Part shown: in pieces, positions 52,853-62,170 of the stretch
Position numbering within the stretch: the stretch's first letter is position 1
Layout of the letters: each line of letters opens with the position of its first letter
From: Clostridium_AW sp040797845
GTDB taxonomy: Bacteria; Bacillota; Clostridia; Clostridiales; Clostridiaceae
NCBI GenBank assembly: GCA_040797845.1
Contig: JBFNFA010000002.1
Location: 513,111-577,110, forward strand
Direction of reading: 5' to 3'
Length of the DNA: 64,000 nt
Notes under the pieces: model-generated
What the model saw: only the letters and a program-made list of their open reading frames with translations
Database searches by the model: none
What the model was told of the DNA's origin: nothing
Program-made: the position numbers and the translations under genes

Positions 52853-53788
52853 TTATACCTCCTGCATCTTCAGCAACATTGTATCAAAAACTAAAGATGT
52901 ATTTACATTGCTCTCTAATTTATCCCTTGTATCTTTTATTATTTCCATAATATCATTCAATTGCGTAAATGAAAACACTTCAGCTAGGTTTTTTATGTCC
53001 TCTAATTTATCTAAATTTATTATCAATGAGTTTTTTCCTGTTTCTTTATATATCATAATGTCACGTTCATAGGAAAGAAACCATGTTAAGGTTTCCTTCC
53101 AAATAGATTTATATTTTGTAAGAATTTCCTCATAACTTAAAATATTTAAATCCTTATTTGCTAAACTGTTTAAAATACATAATACATTGTCACGTATTTC
53201 TTTTAGATTTGAATTTCCAATATATTTTTCTCCTCTTCCGGGAATACAATCGCTAATTACAGATATTATATTTAATTCTTCTTCACTTAAATGAGGATAT
53301 TTATTAATTAAAAATTGTCTCATCTCGTCATTACTCAAATGATTAAGCTTATAGACTTGACATCTTGATTTAACAGTGTCTAATATATTTTCCGCTTCTT
53401 CACATAACATTATTATAAAAACTCCTTTAGGGGGTTCCTCAAGAGTCTTTAAAAATGCATTTTGGGCTTGCACTGTCATAAGCTCTGCATTATATATAAT
53501 TATTACTTTTTTATCCCCTTCATAGGGCTTAGTATTAGTTTCTTCAATAATATTTCTTATTTCTTCAACACCAATAGATTTTTTGTTTTTACTAATTTTG
53601 CATTCTATTATGTCTGCATACTCCTTATTTGGCTCTTTGCCTAATAATAAACAAGCTATCCCCTTAGCTATTAAACTTTTTCCTATGCCATCTTCCCCAC
53701 ATATAAGATAAGCATGAGAAAATCTTTCACTATTTATGGAATTAACTATTTGATTTTTAATATGATCATGGCCAATTATATAATCCAA
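52853..53788 (-). CDS. holB: DNA polymerase III delta' subunit
   Basis: 311 residues. A clamp-loader AAA+ subunit: CGEDGIGKSLIAKG (Walker A form), ELMTVQAQNAFLKTLEEPPKGVFIIML, and SRCQ at the sensor. The zinc module that most delta' proteins carry between Walker A and the next helix is missing (LLLGKEPNKEYADIIECKI), a shortened clostridial version. Same neighbours as B. subtilis holB (darA before, ricT after). Confidence 0.92.
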   Translation of the reverse strand: MDYIIGHDHIKNQIVNSINSERFSHAYLICGEDGIGKSLIAKGIACLLLGKEPNKEYADIIECKISKNKKSIGVEEIRNIIEETNTKPYEGDKKVIIIYNAELMTVQAQNAFLKTLEEPPKGVFIIMLCEEAENILDTVKSRCQVYKLNHLSNDEMRQFLINKYPHLSEEELNIISVISDCIPGRGEKYIGNSNLKEIRDNVLCILNSLANKDLNILSYEEILTKYKSIWKETLTWFLSYERDIMIYKETGKNSLIINLDKLEDIKNLAEVFSFTQLNDIMEIIKDTRDKLESNVNTSLVFDTMLLKMQEV

Positions 53789-53802
53789 TGATTACTCCTC
53801 CA

Positions 53803-54132
53803 TCATATTTTAACGAATTTATCTACATCTACTACGAATATGGTAGCCCCACCTACTTTTACTTCAATTGGATATGGAACATATACTCCCGTAGAACCTG
53901 CTATAGGTGATGGTGTTGTCATTATTTGATTTCTTGTTTTGCATACTTCTTCTATTTGACCTATTACCTCATCTATTTTTTCTTCATCTACACCTATCAT
54001 AAGCGTAGTGTTTCCTGATTTTAAAAATCCTCCAGTGGTAGCTAGTTTCGTAACTCTAAAGCCCTTGTCAGTTAATAAATCTATTAAATCATTTGCATCA
54101 TCATCTTGAACAACTGCAATTATAAGTTTCAT
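53803..54132 (-). CDS. darA: Cyclic-di-AMP receptor (PII-like)
   Basis: 109 residues, DarA/PstA (YaaQ) family. KLIIAVVQDDDANDLIDLLTDKGFRVTKLATTGGFLKSGNTTLMIGVDEEKIDEVI is nearly the family consensus, and the PII-like trimer binds c-di-AMP in its T- and B-loop region. GAGG ribosome site. Between tmk and holB as in other Firmicutes. Confidence 0.95.
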   Translation of the reverse strand: MKLIIAVVQDDDANDLIDLLTDKGFRVTKLATTGGFLKSGNTTLMIGVDEEKIDEVIGQIEEVCKTRNQIMTTPSPIAGSTGVYVPYPIEVKVGGATIFVVDVDKFVKI

Positions 54133-54178
54133 AAAGCATACCTCCTCATAATGGTTTATACTTATATTTTATCATATA

Positions 54179-54856
54179 TTATAAACTTTTAGTTACTGCA
54201 TTATATATTTCCTCATGTATTTCATCAATAGTCTTAATCTTTTCATTATATACACAATTGATTTTAAGCCAATTGTACTTGTCCGCAATTTCACAGGCAT
54301 TCTCATAAGAATGAATTAGATAACTTTCATCTTTCTCATGTATATCCTTTTCATTTTTACCAGTAAATTTATTCTTTCTATTCATAATTAGCTCTCTACT
54401 ATATTTAGGCGGCATATCAAGAAAAACTACAGTATTAGGTATAGGCAATCTCATTAAATTAAATTCCAAATCCCAAAGCCAATCTAAATACTTATATTTT
54501 TCCTCTTTATTGTCTATTTTAGATGCTTGGTGAACCATATTTGATGTAGTATATCTATCCGCTAAAACTATGCCCCCATCATTATAAAAATCTTCCCATT
54601 CCTTCTTAAATGAAGCAAATCTATCTACTGCATAGAATGTGGATGCCGCATATGCATTTACATCTTCAGGCTTATCTCCAAACTCACCATTTAAGTACAT
54701 CTTTATCAAAGCTGATGACTGACTATCGTAATTTGGATATTGAACTTTCATTGTTTTATATCCTTCTTTTATTAGCCTTTCATAAAGTTTTTTTGTTTGA
54801 GTAGCTTTTCCACTTCCATCACAAGCTTCTAGCACAATTAATTTCCCTTTGTTCAT
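54179..54856 (-). CDS. tmk: Thymidylate kinase, clostridial variant
   Basis: 225 residues. dTMP kinase with P-loop LEACDGSGKATQ in place of the usual EGxDGxGKTTQ, followed by PNYDSQSSALIKMYLNGEFG and the DRYTTSNMVHQASK switch. The Ala after the P-loop Lys is unusual but the remaining motifs are intact, so activity is likely. The start at 54856 is placed by GAGG; a longer frame to 54889 overlaps the next gene. Confidence 0.9.
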   Translation of the reverse strand: MNKGKLIVLEACDGSGKATQTKKLYERLIKEGYKTMKVQYPNYDSQSSALIKMYLNGEFGDKPEDVNAYAASTFYAVDRFASFKKEWEDFYNDGGIVLADRYTTSNMVHQASKIDNKEEKYKYLDWLWDLEFNLMRLPIPNTVVFLDMPPKYSRELIMNRKNKFTGKNEKDIHEKDESYLIHSYENACEIADKYNWLKINCVYNEKIKTIDEIHEEIYNAVTKSL

Positions 54857-54875
54857 ATTCTTAACCTCTTCCGTA

Positions 54876-56303
54876 TTAATCATTTTCAATTATACTTATT
54901 TCTTCACCATGTAATCCTATAATATCTAATCCATGTTCTTTATAATATTTTAACATATCTATTACTTCTTTATCTATAAGTTCACCCATCATAATTACTG
55001 GAATCCCTGGTGGATAAGGGGTTATATTTTCACCACATATACTACCGATAGATTTATTTAATTCCACCTTTTTCTTTTTCATATCTAAAGCTTCGTATGG
55101 TGCTATAATGGATTCAGGTATATGATTATTTACTAAATCTATGCTTTTATTCTCGAATTTTGACAAATCGCATTTTTCTAATACCTCATAAAGATGCTTA
55201 AACTGGTCTTCAGTATTAAAAGGTGAAAAGATTAATATACAATTAAACGTATCACTCATTTCACACTGTATTTTATTTTCTCTTAAATGGCTTAAAAGCA
55301 AGTTAGAATTATGCCCTTTATCTAAACTCAATACGTATCTAGTGATGTCTAAATCATAACCATACTCGCTTTGCACATAGTTTTTATCTATTATATTTAT
55401 ACCTTCTATTTTATTAATTTTATGTTTATATTTTTCCATTACATTTATCAGTCTATTATAGCTCTCGTATCCAAATTCACTTAAATAGTATCTAGCATAA
55501 TCCATTGAGCATAAAAATAAGTATGAGGGACTTGTACTGGAAAATGAACTAAAATAAAAGTTAGCCTTATCTATATCTTCTTTGTTATTCACATGAAGAA
55601 ATGCGGTTTGAGTAAAACTTGGTAATGTCTTATGAGAGCTTACAACTACCATATCCGCTCCTAATTTTACTGCACTCTTAGGTAAATTAGGGTTCATCCC
55701 AAAGTGTGCCCCATGGGCTGAGTCTACTAAAACTTTCATATTATATTTTTTAGCTTCTTTAATTATCATATCTAAAGGACAACATACACCATAGTAGTTA
55801 GGATAAGTTAGTATTATACCTTTAGCATCACTGCTTTCTTTTATACATTGAAAAAAATGCTCCATATTTATGGAAAAAGGAGCATTAAATTTCTTATCTA
55901 TTATATTATCAATATAGATTGGTTTTAATTTTCTCATTATAATGCCATTGAATATAGATTTATGGCAGTTTCTATCTATTATAACCTTATCTCCTTCTTC
56001 AAAAGAGGAAAATATCATTATCATATTGCCACTTGTACTTCCATTAACTAGAAAATAAGACTTCTCACTACCATATAGTTGGGATAGAAGCTCACTAGAT
56101 TCTTTTATTATCCCTTCAGCGTTATGAAGATTGTCAACACCGTCTACTTCGGTGATATCAAAATGAATTAAATTATCCATAAACTCTTTACCCTCAATGG
56201 TGGTGAGAAATCCTTCTCCATTCTTATGACCTGGCATGGCAAAATTAATATTTTTTTCTTTTAAGTATTTTAAAACCCCTTCTATAAGTGGTAATTTTGA
56301 CAC
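54876..56303 (-). CDS. Orn/Lys/Arg decarboxylase-like PLP enzyme (YaaO type)
   Basis: 475 residues of fold-type I. NFAMPGHKNGEGF opens the protein, FDITEVDGVDNLHNAEGIIKESSELL follows, VDSAHGAHFGMNPN holds the PLP-contacting Asp and His, and the Schiff-base Lys lies in VVVSSHKTLPSFTQTAFLHV. This is the short form without the N-terminal receiver-like wing domain. Product uncertain: arginine or lysine decarboxylase by family. It overlaps csfB by 22 bases and precedes tmk by 20, as in B. subtilis. Confidence 0.9.
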   Translation of the reverse strand: MSKLPLIEGVLKYLKEKNINFAMPGHKNGEGFLTTIEGKEFMDNLIHFDITEVDGVDNLHNAEGIIKESSELLSQLYGSEKSYFLVNGSTSGNMIMIFSSFEEGDKVIIDRNCHKSIFNGIIMRKLKPIYIDNIIDKKFNAPFSINMEHFFQCIKESSDAKGIILTYPNYYGVCCPLDMIIKEAKKYNMKVLVDSAHGAHFGMNPNLPKSAVKLGADMVVVSSHKTLPSFTQTAFLHVNNKEDIDKANFYFSSFSSTSPSYLFLCSMDYARYYLSEFGYESYNRLINVMEKYKHKINKIEGINIIDKNYVQSEYGYDLDITRYVLSLDKGHNSNLLLSHLRENKIQCEMSDTFNCILIFSPFNTEDQFKHLYEVLEKCDLSKFENKSIDLVNNHIPESIIAPYEALDMKKKKVELNKSIGSICGENITPYPPGIPVIMMGELIDKEVIDMLKYYKEHGLDIIGLHGEEISIIEND

Positions 56304-56494
56304 CTGTTATCCTCTCCTCTTATCATAGAGTATGTTAAATATTTTTTTATGCAATTTTTATAATACAAATAAAAATCTGTATCCATCCTTACATTTACTA
56401 TTTTCTCTTCACAATTTTGGCATATTCCTTTTCCACTTACTATTATACCACGGTTTAGAGGCTTACCACATATAATACAACATTGTCTTTTCAT
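56282..56494 (-). CDS. csfB: Sigma-G inhibitor Gin (CsfB)
   Basis: 70 residues. A zinc-binding Gin-family protein: CIICGKPLNRGIIVSGKGICQNCEEKIVN has the paired CxxC motifs. In B. subtilis CsfB blocks sigma-G and helps time forespore gene expression. The C-terminal half here (DTDFYLYYKNCIKKYLTYSM) is helical. GGAGG site. Position next to the yaaO-like gene matches B. subtilis and supports the call. Its end overlaps the decarboxylase. Confidence 0.88.
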   Translation of the reverse strand: MKRQCCIICGKPLNRGIIVSGKGICQNCEEKIVNVRMDTDFYLYYKNCIKKYLTYSMIRGEDNRCQNYHL

Positions 56495-56643
56495 AAATTT
56501 CCTCCTTAAAATTTCTACGTCTAAATTTTTGCCTCTTACTATATATTTTATTCAGTATAGTGCTCAAATTTATTTTGTCCACATAAATATATGAAATAAA
56601 TTTTGGTTATAATAATAAAAAAACCTGATATGGAGATGATTTT

Positions 56644-57807
56644 ATGAAGCAAGAGATTATAACTTCTTTAAGTTTATTAGATGAAGAAATATTTAACCTC
56701 TCAAAATATATATATGAGAATCCAGAGAAAAGTTTTCATGAATATAAATGTTCTGCTTATTTAATTAACATATTAAGAAAATATCGTTTTAATGTAACAG
56801 AAAATTTTATACATATACCTACTGCATTTTATGCTGAATACGGAATAGGCCACCCTAAGATATGCTTTATATGCGAATATGATTCGGCCGATGACCTTGG
56901 ACATATTTCAGGTCATAATCTGATATCTTCTATGTCTATTGCTGCTGCTTTGTCCCTTACAAGGGCTATAGATAAAATAGGCGGTTCTATAGTAGTTATT
57001 GGTTGTCCTGGTGAATATGTTGGAAGTTCAAAAGTAACCATGGCCAGACAGGGAGTGTTCAATGGAATTGATGTGGTTTTAATGGCCCACCCTAATACCA
57101 TAACAGCAGAAATCGGTAGCTCTACTGCATTAATTCCATTAGAAATTGCATATACTAGTGAAAAGGGAATGAGCTTTATGAAAACTTCATCATACTCAGC
57201 ACTAGACGCCGGTATACTTACATTCAATGCCTTAAATGCCTTGTCGAAAGGATTTGATTCTACAACTACTGTTAATGGCGTCATAATAGAGGGAGGAACT
57301 TCTCCTTCATTGCTTCCTAATCTATGGCGAGGAAGATTTTATATAAGAGGTTCGAAAATGTGCCATATTGAACCTCTAGAAAAGAGAATCCGTGATTTTG
57401 TTAAATCTATTTCCAATTTACTAGATGTTCATTCAGAAGTTTCTTTATATGAATTACCTTATGAAGAATTTATAACCAATAGTACTTTATCAAGAATTTT
57501 TTCTCATAATCTTAAGGAAAGCGGTGTAATTGAAGTAGATACACCTAAAGATACATTTTCTTCATTAAGTTTAGGGACAGTGAGTCATGTTGTACCTTGT
57601 ATACATCCTTATATCTCAATTGTAGAGAGTGACTCTATTAAATATTCATCTCCAGAGTTTGCAATGGTTACTATTTCACACTTTGCCCATGAACAGGTAA
57701 TGAAAGTTGCTCAAGCATTAGCAGTAACAGCTCTTGATTTACTACAAAAAGAAAGTCTATTAAGTGAAATAAAATTAGAATTTGATAACAAAACAAAGAA
57801 AAAATAG
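56644..57807 (+). CDS. M20-family amidohydrolase, PM20D2-like
   Basis: 387 residues with the two-domain M20 layout: metal domain, dimerisation domain of about residues 170-290, and a return to the metal domain. The segment CEYDSADDLGHISGHNLISS aligns with the M20 metal site GHACGHN, but the bridging Cys is Ser89 here. MAHPNTI supplies the later His, and SLGTVSHVVPCIHPYISI is the C-terminal site. Substrate might be an N-acyl or beta-alanyl dipeptide. Single gene, facing a convergent PH-like gene. Confidence 0.85.
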   Translation: MKQEIITSLSLLDEEIFNLSKYIYENPEKSFHEYKCSAYLINILRKYRFNVTENFIHIPTAFYAEYGIGHPKICFICEYDSADDLGHISGHNLISSMSIAAALSLTRAIDKIGGSIVVIGCPGEYVGSSKVTMARQGVFNGIDVVLMAHPNTITAEIGSSTALIPLEIAYTSEKGMSFMKTSSYSALDAGILTFNALNALSKGFDSTTTVNGVIIEGGTSPSLLPNLWRGRFYIRGSKMCHIEPLEKRIRDFVKSISNLLDVHSEVSLYELPYEEFITNSTLSRIFSHNLKESGVIEVDTPKDTFSSLSLGTVSHVVPCIHPYISIVESDSIKYSSPEFAMVTISHFAHEQVMKVAQALAVTALDLLQKESLLSEIKLEFDNKTKKK

Positions 57808-57836
57808 CCTACAAACTAGGCTATTTTTTCTTTGTT
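57792..57836. terminator. Shared convergent terminator, 19-bp arms
   Basis: Arms AACAAAGAAAAAATAGCCT (57792-57810) and AGGCTATTTTTTCTTTGTT (57818-57836) are perfect complements. The left arm carries the last codons and stop of the M20 gene, the right arm those of the PH-like gene. Confidence 0.9.
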
Positions 57837-58292
57837 AAACATTATTTTTTTTATTAAATCATCGCTAGGTTCAAAGTAAAATTTTTTCATTTTATCCCCA
57901 TCTCTATAGATACAGTAACATGGTTTAACATTAAAAGCTGAACATATATATCTTCTAGCATTGAATATTTTCCTATGTGAAACCAATAGATTTTCTTGTC
58001 CAACATATTCAATATCCCATAACTTTATATTCTCCACTACTTTATCTTCATTGCCACTTATTCTATGAATTATAAACTGGTCAGCTATTATAGAATAAGT
58101 ATATCTAACTCTACAATACATAATTTCACAAATTAAAGTGAGAATTATAAATGCAGAAGAGATAGCAACAGTGTATTTCCCAAACCCCTCCATAATTTCC
58201 ATGAAAAATAAAGATATAACTAAAACAGAAAAAAATTTAACAAGTGAAGGAAGCTTTCTTCTGCCTATAGTTTCTTTATACATGTTTCCCAT
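57816..58292 (-). CDS. Membrane protein with bacterial PH-like domain
   Basis: 158 residues: two N-terminal membrane helices (FFSVLVISLFFMEIM; YTVAISSAFIILTLICEIM), then a soluble stretch with the strand pattern of a bacterial PH (YdbT/YdbS-like) domain (YSIIADQFIIHRISGNEDKVVENIKLWDIEYV). No function known. GGAGG lies eight bases before the ATG. The 284-base gap upstream of it toward corA holds an AT-rich divergent promoter region, with no other clear feature. Confidence 0.7.
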   Translation of the reverse strand: MGNMYKETIGRRKLPSLVKFFSVLVISLFFMEIMEGFGKYTVAISSAFIILTLICEIMYCRVRYTYSIIADQFIIHRISGNEDKVVENIKLWDIEYVGQENLLVSHRKIFNARRYICSAFNVKPCYCIYRDGDKMKKFYFEPSDDLIKKIMFNKEKIA

Positions 58293-58576
58293 AAAATAAC
58301 CTCCATTATAAAAGAAATTATTATTGACAACATAGAGATTATACTAGGGTTTTTATATTTTATCCATAGCGGCTGCATTTTATTATAGCCCTATAAAATC
58401 AATTATTCACCTCTATATACTATGTTACTATAAAAGCTTCATCTTTACTCATTATATCTTCGTATTCTATTGATTTTCACCTATACTAAAAAAAACTTTT
58501 CATGTATCTAATAATATTCATCAATTAATCACATGCTATATAAAATAAATGTTAATTATAACATAGGAGATTAAAA

Positions 58577-59527
58577 ATGATATCTATATATAAAACCATA
58601 GAAAGTTCCAATGGTCCCGAACTAAAAAAAATTGAAGATATTGAATCAGGTTGTTGGGTTAATATAATTGATCCATCTCATGAGGAATTGCTATCTATTT
58701 CTGAAAGAACTAATGTAGCTATGGAATTATTAAGAGCAGCCTTAGATGATGAAGAAACATCAAGAATAGATATAGATGAAAATAATAATATATCGTTATT
58801 ATTAGACATTCCTTTTAGCGAAATGGAAAACAGCGCTCTAATTTACGATACCTATCCCCTTGCTTTGATTCATACGAAAGATTTGTTAATAACCGTATGT
58901 TTAAAGGAAAGTAATATATTGTTAGATTTTACTAATGGAAAAGTTAAATCTTTCTTCACCTTTAAACGTTCGCGATTTATACTTCAAATGCTCCATAGAA
59001 TTGCAAGTTATTATTTAATTTACTTAAGACAAATAGATAAAAGAAGCCTTATGATAGAAAAAAAATTACATAAATCTATGAAAAACAAAGAACTTATTCA
59101 GCTTCTTTCCCTTGAAAAATCATTAGTCTATTTTTCTACTTCATTAAAATCAAATGAGATAACCCTAGAAAAAATGTTAAAACTAGAAATTATGCAAAAA
59201 TACCCAGAAGATCAAGATGTTTTAGAAGACGTTATAATTGAAAATAAGCAAGCTATCGAAATGGCAAATATTTATAGCAATATTCTTAGTGGAACTATGG
59301 ATGCCTTTGCCTCAGTTATATCTAATAACTTAAATATAGTTATGAAATTTCTAGCCTCTGTTACTATAATAATGTCTATACCTAATATGATTTCTGGTAT
59401 GTTTGGAATGAATGTTAGGGATATTCCCTTTGCCGACTACCCTTTTGGGTTTTGGATAGTATTTGCTTTAATAGCAATAATTTCTGTTTTGATTACTATT
59501 ATTTTAAGTAAAAAGGATATGTTTTAA
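58577..59527 (+). CDS. corA: CorA-family magnesium transporter
   Basis: 316 residues. A large cytoplasmic N-terminal domain is followed by two C-terminal membrane helices, and the signature GMFGMNV (GMN motif) forms the pore mouth between them. AGGAG precedes the ATG. It takes up Mg2+ (or Co2+/Ni2+). The gene stands alone with its own terminator, next to tRNA-Cys. Confidence 0.94.
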   Translation: MISIYKTIESSNGPELKKIEDIESGCWVNIIDPSHEELLSISERTNVAMELLRAALDDEETSRIDIDENNNISLLLDIPFSEMENSALIYDTYPLALIHTKDLLITVCLKESNILLDFTNGKVKSFFTFKRSRFILQMLHRIASYYLIYLRQIDKRSLMIEKKLHKSMKNKELIQLLSLEKSLVYFSTSLKSNEITLEKMLKLEIMQKYPEDQDVLEDVIIENKQAIEMANIYSNILSGTMDAFASVISNNLNIVMKFLASVTIIMSIPNMISGMFGMNVRDIPFADYPFGFWIVFALIAIISVLITIILSKKDMF

Positions 59528-59608
59528 TTTAAATACCTTCAATTGAAAATAATTTCTTATCAATAAAATCATCAATTTTTTCCCTTATAAAAGTTCTAAA
59601 TATAAAAT

Positions 59609-59645
59609 AAAAAAGCACTCAATCCAATTAAGTTGAGTGCTTTTT

Positions 59646-59646
<1 letters not shown>
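59609..59646. terminator. Intrinsic terminator between corA and tRNA-Cys
   Basis: Arms AAAAAAGCACTCAA (59609-59622) and TTGAGTGCTTTTTT (59633-59646); on the minus strand it follows the tRNA, on the plus strand corA. Confidence 0.85.
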
Positions 59647-59720
<74 letters not shown>

Positions 59721-59792
59721 ACGCAAAATACTTTATTAGTATAGCATTTAAAAATCATTTTGTCAATGACTTTTAAATGCTATTATTTTAAA

Positions 59793-60530
59793 CTATAACT
59801 CTTTAACTATTTCTCCCAAGACTTCTCCTATTTTATCATTGATAACTAAAGATGCATTAGAATCATAAGAAGTAGATGATTTATTTATAAGTATTAACTT
59901 ATTTCCTTCATAATAGTAAATTAAATTAGCTGCAGGATAAACTACTAAGGATGTTCCCCCTACAATTAGAACATCAGAGTTTTTAACATAATAAACTGCT
60001 TTATTTATTGCGTTATCATCTAAAGGCTCCTCATATAAAACAACATCTGGCTTAACAATGCCACCACACTCTTCACACTTAGGAACTTCATCTTTACTAT
60101 TTAATATATGATTTAAATCATAAAATTGTCCACAATCCATACAAAAATTTCTATGAACGCTACCATGAAGCTCTATAACATTTTTAGATCCTGCCTTCTG
60201 ATGAAGACCGTCAATATTTTGAGTTATTACAGCTTTTAATTTGCCCATCTCTTCTAATTGAGATAAAGCATAATGAGCTGCATTAGGGTTTGCATTTTTG
60301 TATACCATTTTATTTTTATAAAAATTATAAAAATCTTCAGTGTGATCACAGAAGAAAGTATGGCTTAGCATAACTTCTGGTGGGTAGGAGTAATTATCCT
60401 TTGCTTTATATAGTCCAACTTCTGATCTAAAATCAGGTATATTACTTTCAGTAGAAACCCCAGCTCCTCCAAAGAAAACTATATTTGAACTATTCTTTAT
60501 TATTTCTTTAAGCTTTTCTTTATTATTCAT
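59793..60530 (-). CDS. Sir2-family NAD-dependent protein deacylase
   Basis: 245 residues. Rossmann fold motifs VFFGGAGVSTESNIPDFRS and ITQNIDGLHQKAGS with the catalytic His in ELHGSVHRNF. The zinc ribbon is CMDCG...CEECGG, with KPDVVLYEEPLD after it. It removes acetyl or acyl groups from lysines. The ATG at 60530 follows GGGGGT; five more open codons lie upstream. Confidence 0.93.
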   Translation of the reverse strand: MNNKEKLKEIIKNSSNIVFFGGAGVSTESNIPDFRSEVGLYKAKDNYSYPPEVMLSHTFFCDHTEDFYNFYKNKMVYKNANPNAAHYALSQLEEMGKLKAVITQNIDGLHQKAGSKNVIELHGSVHRNFCMDCGQFYDLNHILNSKDEVPKCEECGGIVKPDVVLYEEPLDDNAINKAVYYVKNSDVLIVGGTSLVVYPAANLIYYYEGNKLILINKSSTSYDSNASLVINDKIGEVLGEIVKEL

Positions 60531-60591
60531 TACTATTACCCCCATTAAATATATTATTTATATTATATACTTATAGGAGCAATAATATCAA

Positions 60592-61881
60592 TTAAATGCA
60601 TTTCTTTAACATTACATCTAGTATAACGTCATCAGTATTATTCATTCCCTCCATAGAAACTCTTCCTAAATTTTCAATTGTTTGTTCTGCAGTTTCTGTT
60701 AAAATTCCATTATCTGAAGGTATAAATAAATTATTTAAAGCTAATTTTGAAGCTTCAATTGCTGATGCTACGGATATAGATAGTTTATATGAACATCCAA
60801 TTTTAGCTCCATCGCATATCATTCCTGTCAATCCTGCTATCATATTCTTTATAGCCCCTTTTATTTGCTGCTTATTTCCTCCCATTAAGTAAGTCAAACC
60901 TGCACTACAACCTACCCCTGCAGCCACACCACATCCACAAACTGCTGACAGAGCTCCTGTATATACTTTTACATAGGCGGTTATTAAATGACTCAATGTT
61001 ACTGCTCTTACTATTTTTTCTTTATCTATTCCTTTTTCTTCTCCAATAATAGAAATAGGTAGTATGGTAACTAGCCCATGATTTCCTGAACCTGCACTGC
61101 TCATTACTGGTAGAGGATATCCAGACATTCTTGCTTCTGAAGCTGCTGCAGTTAATGCCTTAGCGAGGGACTCTAAATCGTTAGCTTCATTTTTTAATAA
61201 CTTTCCCATTCCTATGCCTAATTCTTCATTAACTCCTATAAAAGCAATTCTTTTATTCATCTCTATTCCTTCATTTATAAATTCAATATCACTGTAATTT
61301 ACGCTATTCGAAAATTCTATTAGTTGATCAATAGAAAACTCCTTTATTCTATTTTTTATTGCATAGCTTTTATTCTTTTCTTCTCTTTCATTATTAATAT
61401 TTGTATCTTCTATTAATTCAAGCATTTTTCCATTCTTTTCTTCAGAAACTATATTCAAATGATTATTTTTAATAACAACTCCCGCTTCCTCTCCTTGTCC
61501 TTTTGCTATAACCTTTATATATAACCCTTCAGTACTTTCCTCCAAATTCAATTTAATAACTTTTTTATTAACTATTTCATAAGCCTTTTCTATATCCTCA
61601 TTATTTGAATCCTTTAACACTTCTAGCTTATACTGTGGTCTACCACATACTAGAGAAAGTGCTGCAGCAAATATAATTCCCTTTTCTTTTGTTCCAGGTA
61701 TACCTACATCCATACCATTTTTTAATATATTTTTATCAACCCATATATCTAACTCTGTTACTTCTTTGTCCAATATCTCTTTAGCTCTGGCCACTGCATA
61801 AGCTACTGCTCCTGGTTCTGTACATCCTAATGCTGGCGTAACTCCTGCTTTTAATATTTCTATAATAAGATTCTTATCCAT
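60592..61881 (-). CDS. cyuA: L-cysteine desulfidase (CyuA/YhaM, UPF0597 family)
   Basis: 429 residues of the serine-dehydratase-alpha related fold. ILKAGVTPALGCTEPGAVAYAVARAKEIL is the family hallmark, SSAGSGNHGLVTILPI the second, and CGCGVAAGVGCSAGLTYLMGG carries the Cys cluster for an Fe-S centre. It breaks L-cysteine into pyruvate, ammonia and sulfide. The start at 61881 is set by GGGGAG nine bases upstream; the frame is open to 61926, but that region holds the sigma-54 promoter. A divergent sigma-54 activator lies next door. Confidence 0.88.
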   Translation of the reverse strand: MDKNLIIEILKAGVTPALGCTEPGAVAYAVARAKEILDKEVTELDIWVDKNILKNGMDVGIPGTKEKGIIFAAALSLVCGRPQYKLEVLKDSNNEDIEKAYEIVNKKVIKLNLEESTEGLYIKVIAKGQGEEAGVVIKNNHLNIVSEEKNGKMLELIEDTNINNEREEKNKSYAIKNRIKEFSIDQLIEFSNSVNYSDIEFINEGIEMNKRIAFIGVNEELGIGMGKLLKNEANDLESLAKALTAAASEARMSGYPLPVMSSAGSGNHGLVTILPISIIGEEKGIDKEKIVRAVTLSHLITAYVKVYTGALSAVCGCGVAAGVGCSAGLTYLMGGNKQQIKGAIKNMIAGLTGMICDGAKIGCSYKLSISVASAIEASKLALNNLFIPSDNGILTETAEQTIENLGRVSMEGMNNTDDVILDVMLKKCI

Positions 61882-61921
61882 ATCTAGCATCTCCCCTTCA
61901 TAAACATTTGTTAATTTATAA

Positions 61922-61937
61922 AGCAAGGTTTATGCCA
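61922..61937 (-). promoter_or_regulatory. Sigma-54 promoter of the cysteine desulfidase gene
   Basis: Read on the minus strand, TGGCATAAACCTTGCT matches TGGCACG-N4-TTGCW with the fixed -24/-12 spacing. Transcription would start near 61910, about 29 bases before the start codon at 61881. Confidence 0.85.
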
Positions 61938-61979
61938 TTAAGCTAACCCTACAAAATACATGGCATTTCCACTATTAAA

Positions 61980-61995
61980 TTATCATTTTTGATAA
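61980..61995. promoter_or_regulatory. Activator-binding palindrome, site 1
   Basis: TTATCA-TTTT-TGATAA, about 45 bp upstream of the sigma-54 promoter. Confidence 0.6.
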
Positions 61996-62046
61996 TAAGA
62001 TATGATTTTTATACAACTTCTTTGATTTATTAAACAATGCTTGTAC

Positions 62047-62091
62047 TTATCAAAAATAAAAATTATTTATCAAAAATGATAAATAATTTTT
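62047..62091. promoter_or_regulatory. Activator-binding palindrome, site 2 with extended arms
   Basis: TTATCA-AAAA-TGATAA (62067-62082) is embedded in 15-bp arms (62058-62072 and 62077-62091). A half-site TTATCA lies at 62047-62052. It shares the half-site TTATCA with site 1, the expected layout for upstream activating sequences of an enhancer-binding protein. Confidence 0.65.
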
Positions 62092-62170
62092 ATTTCATGA
62101 ATTTTTATATAGATTCATGATATTATTAAATATATACTCCCATTAAATAGTTAAATGGAGGTGAATTTTT

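Noticed and set aside
61960..61975. Second TGGCAT on the plus strand between the desulfidase and activator genes
   Set aside because: The -12 TTGC partner is missing, so it is not a sigma-54 promoter.
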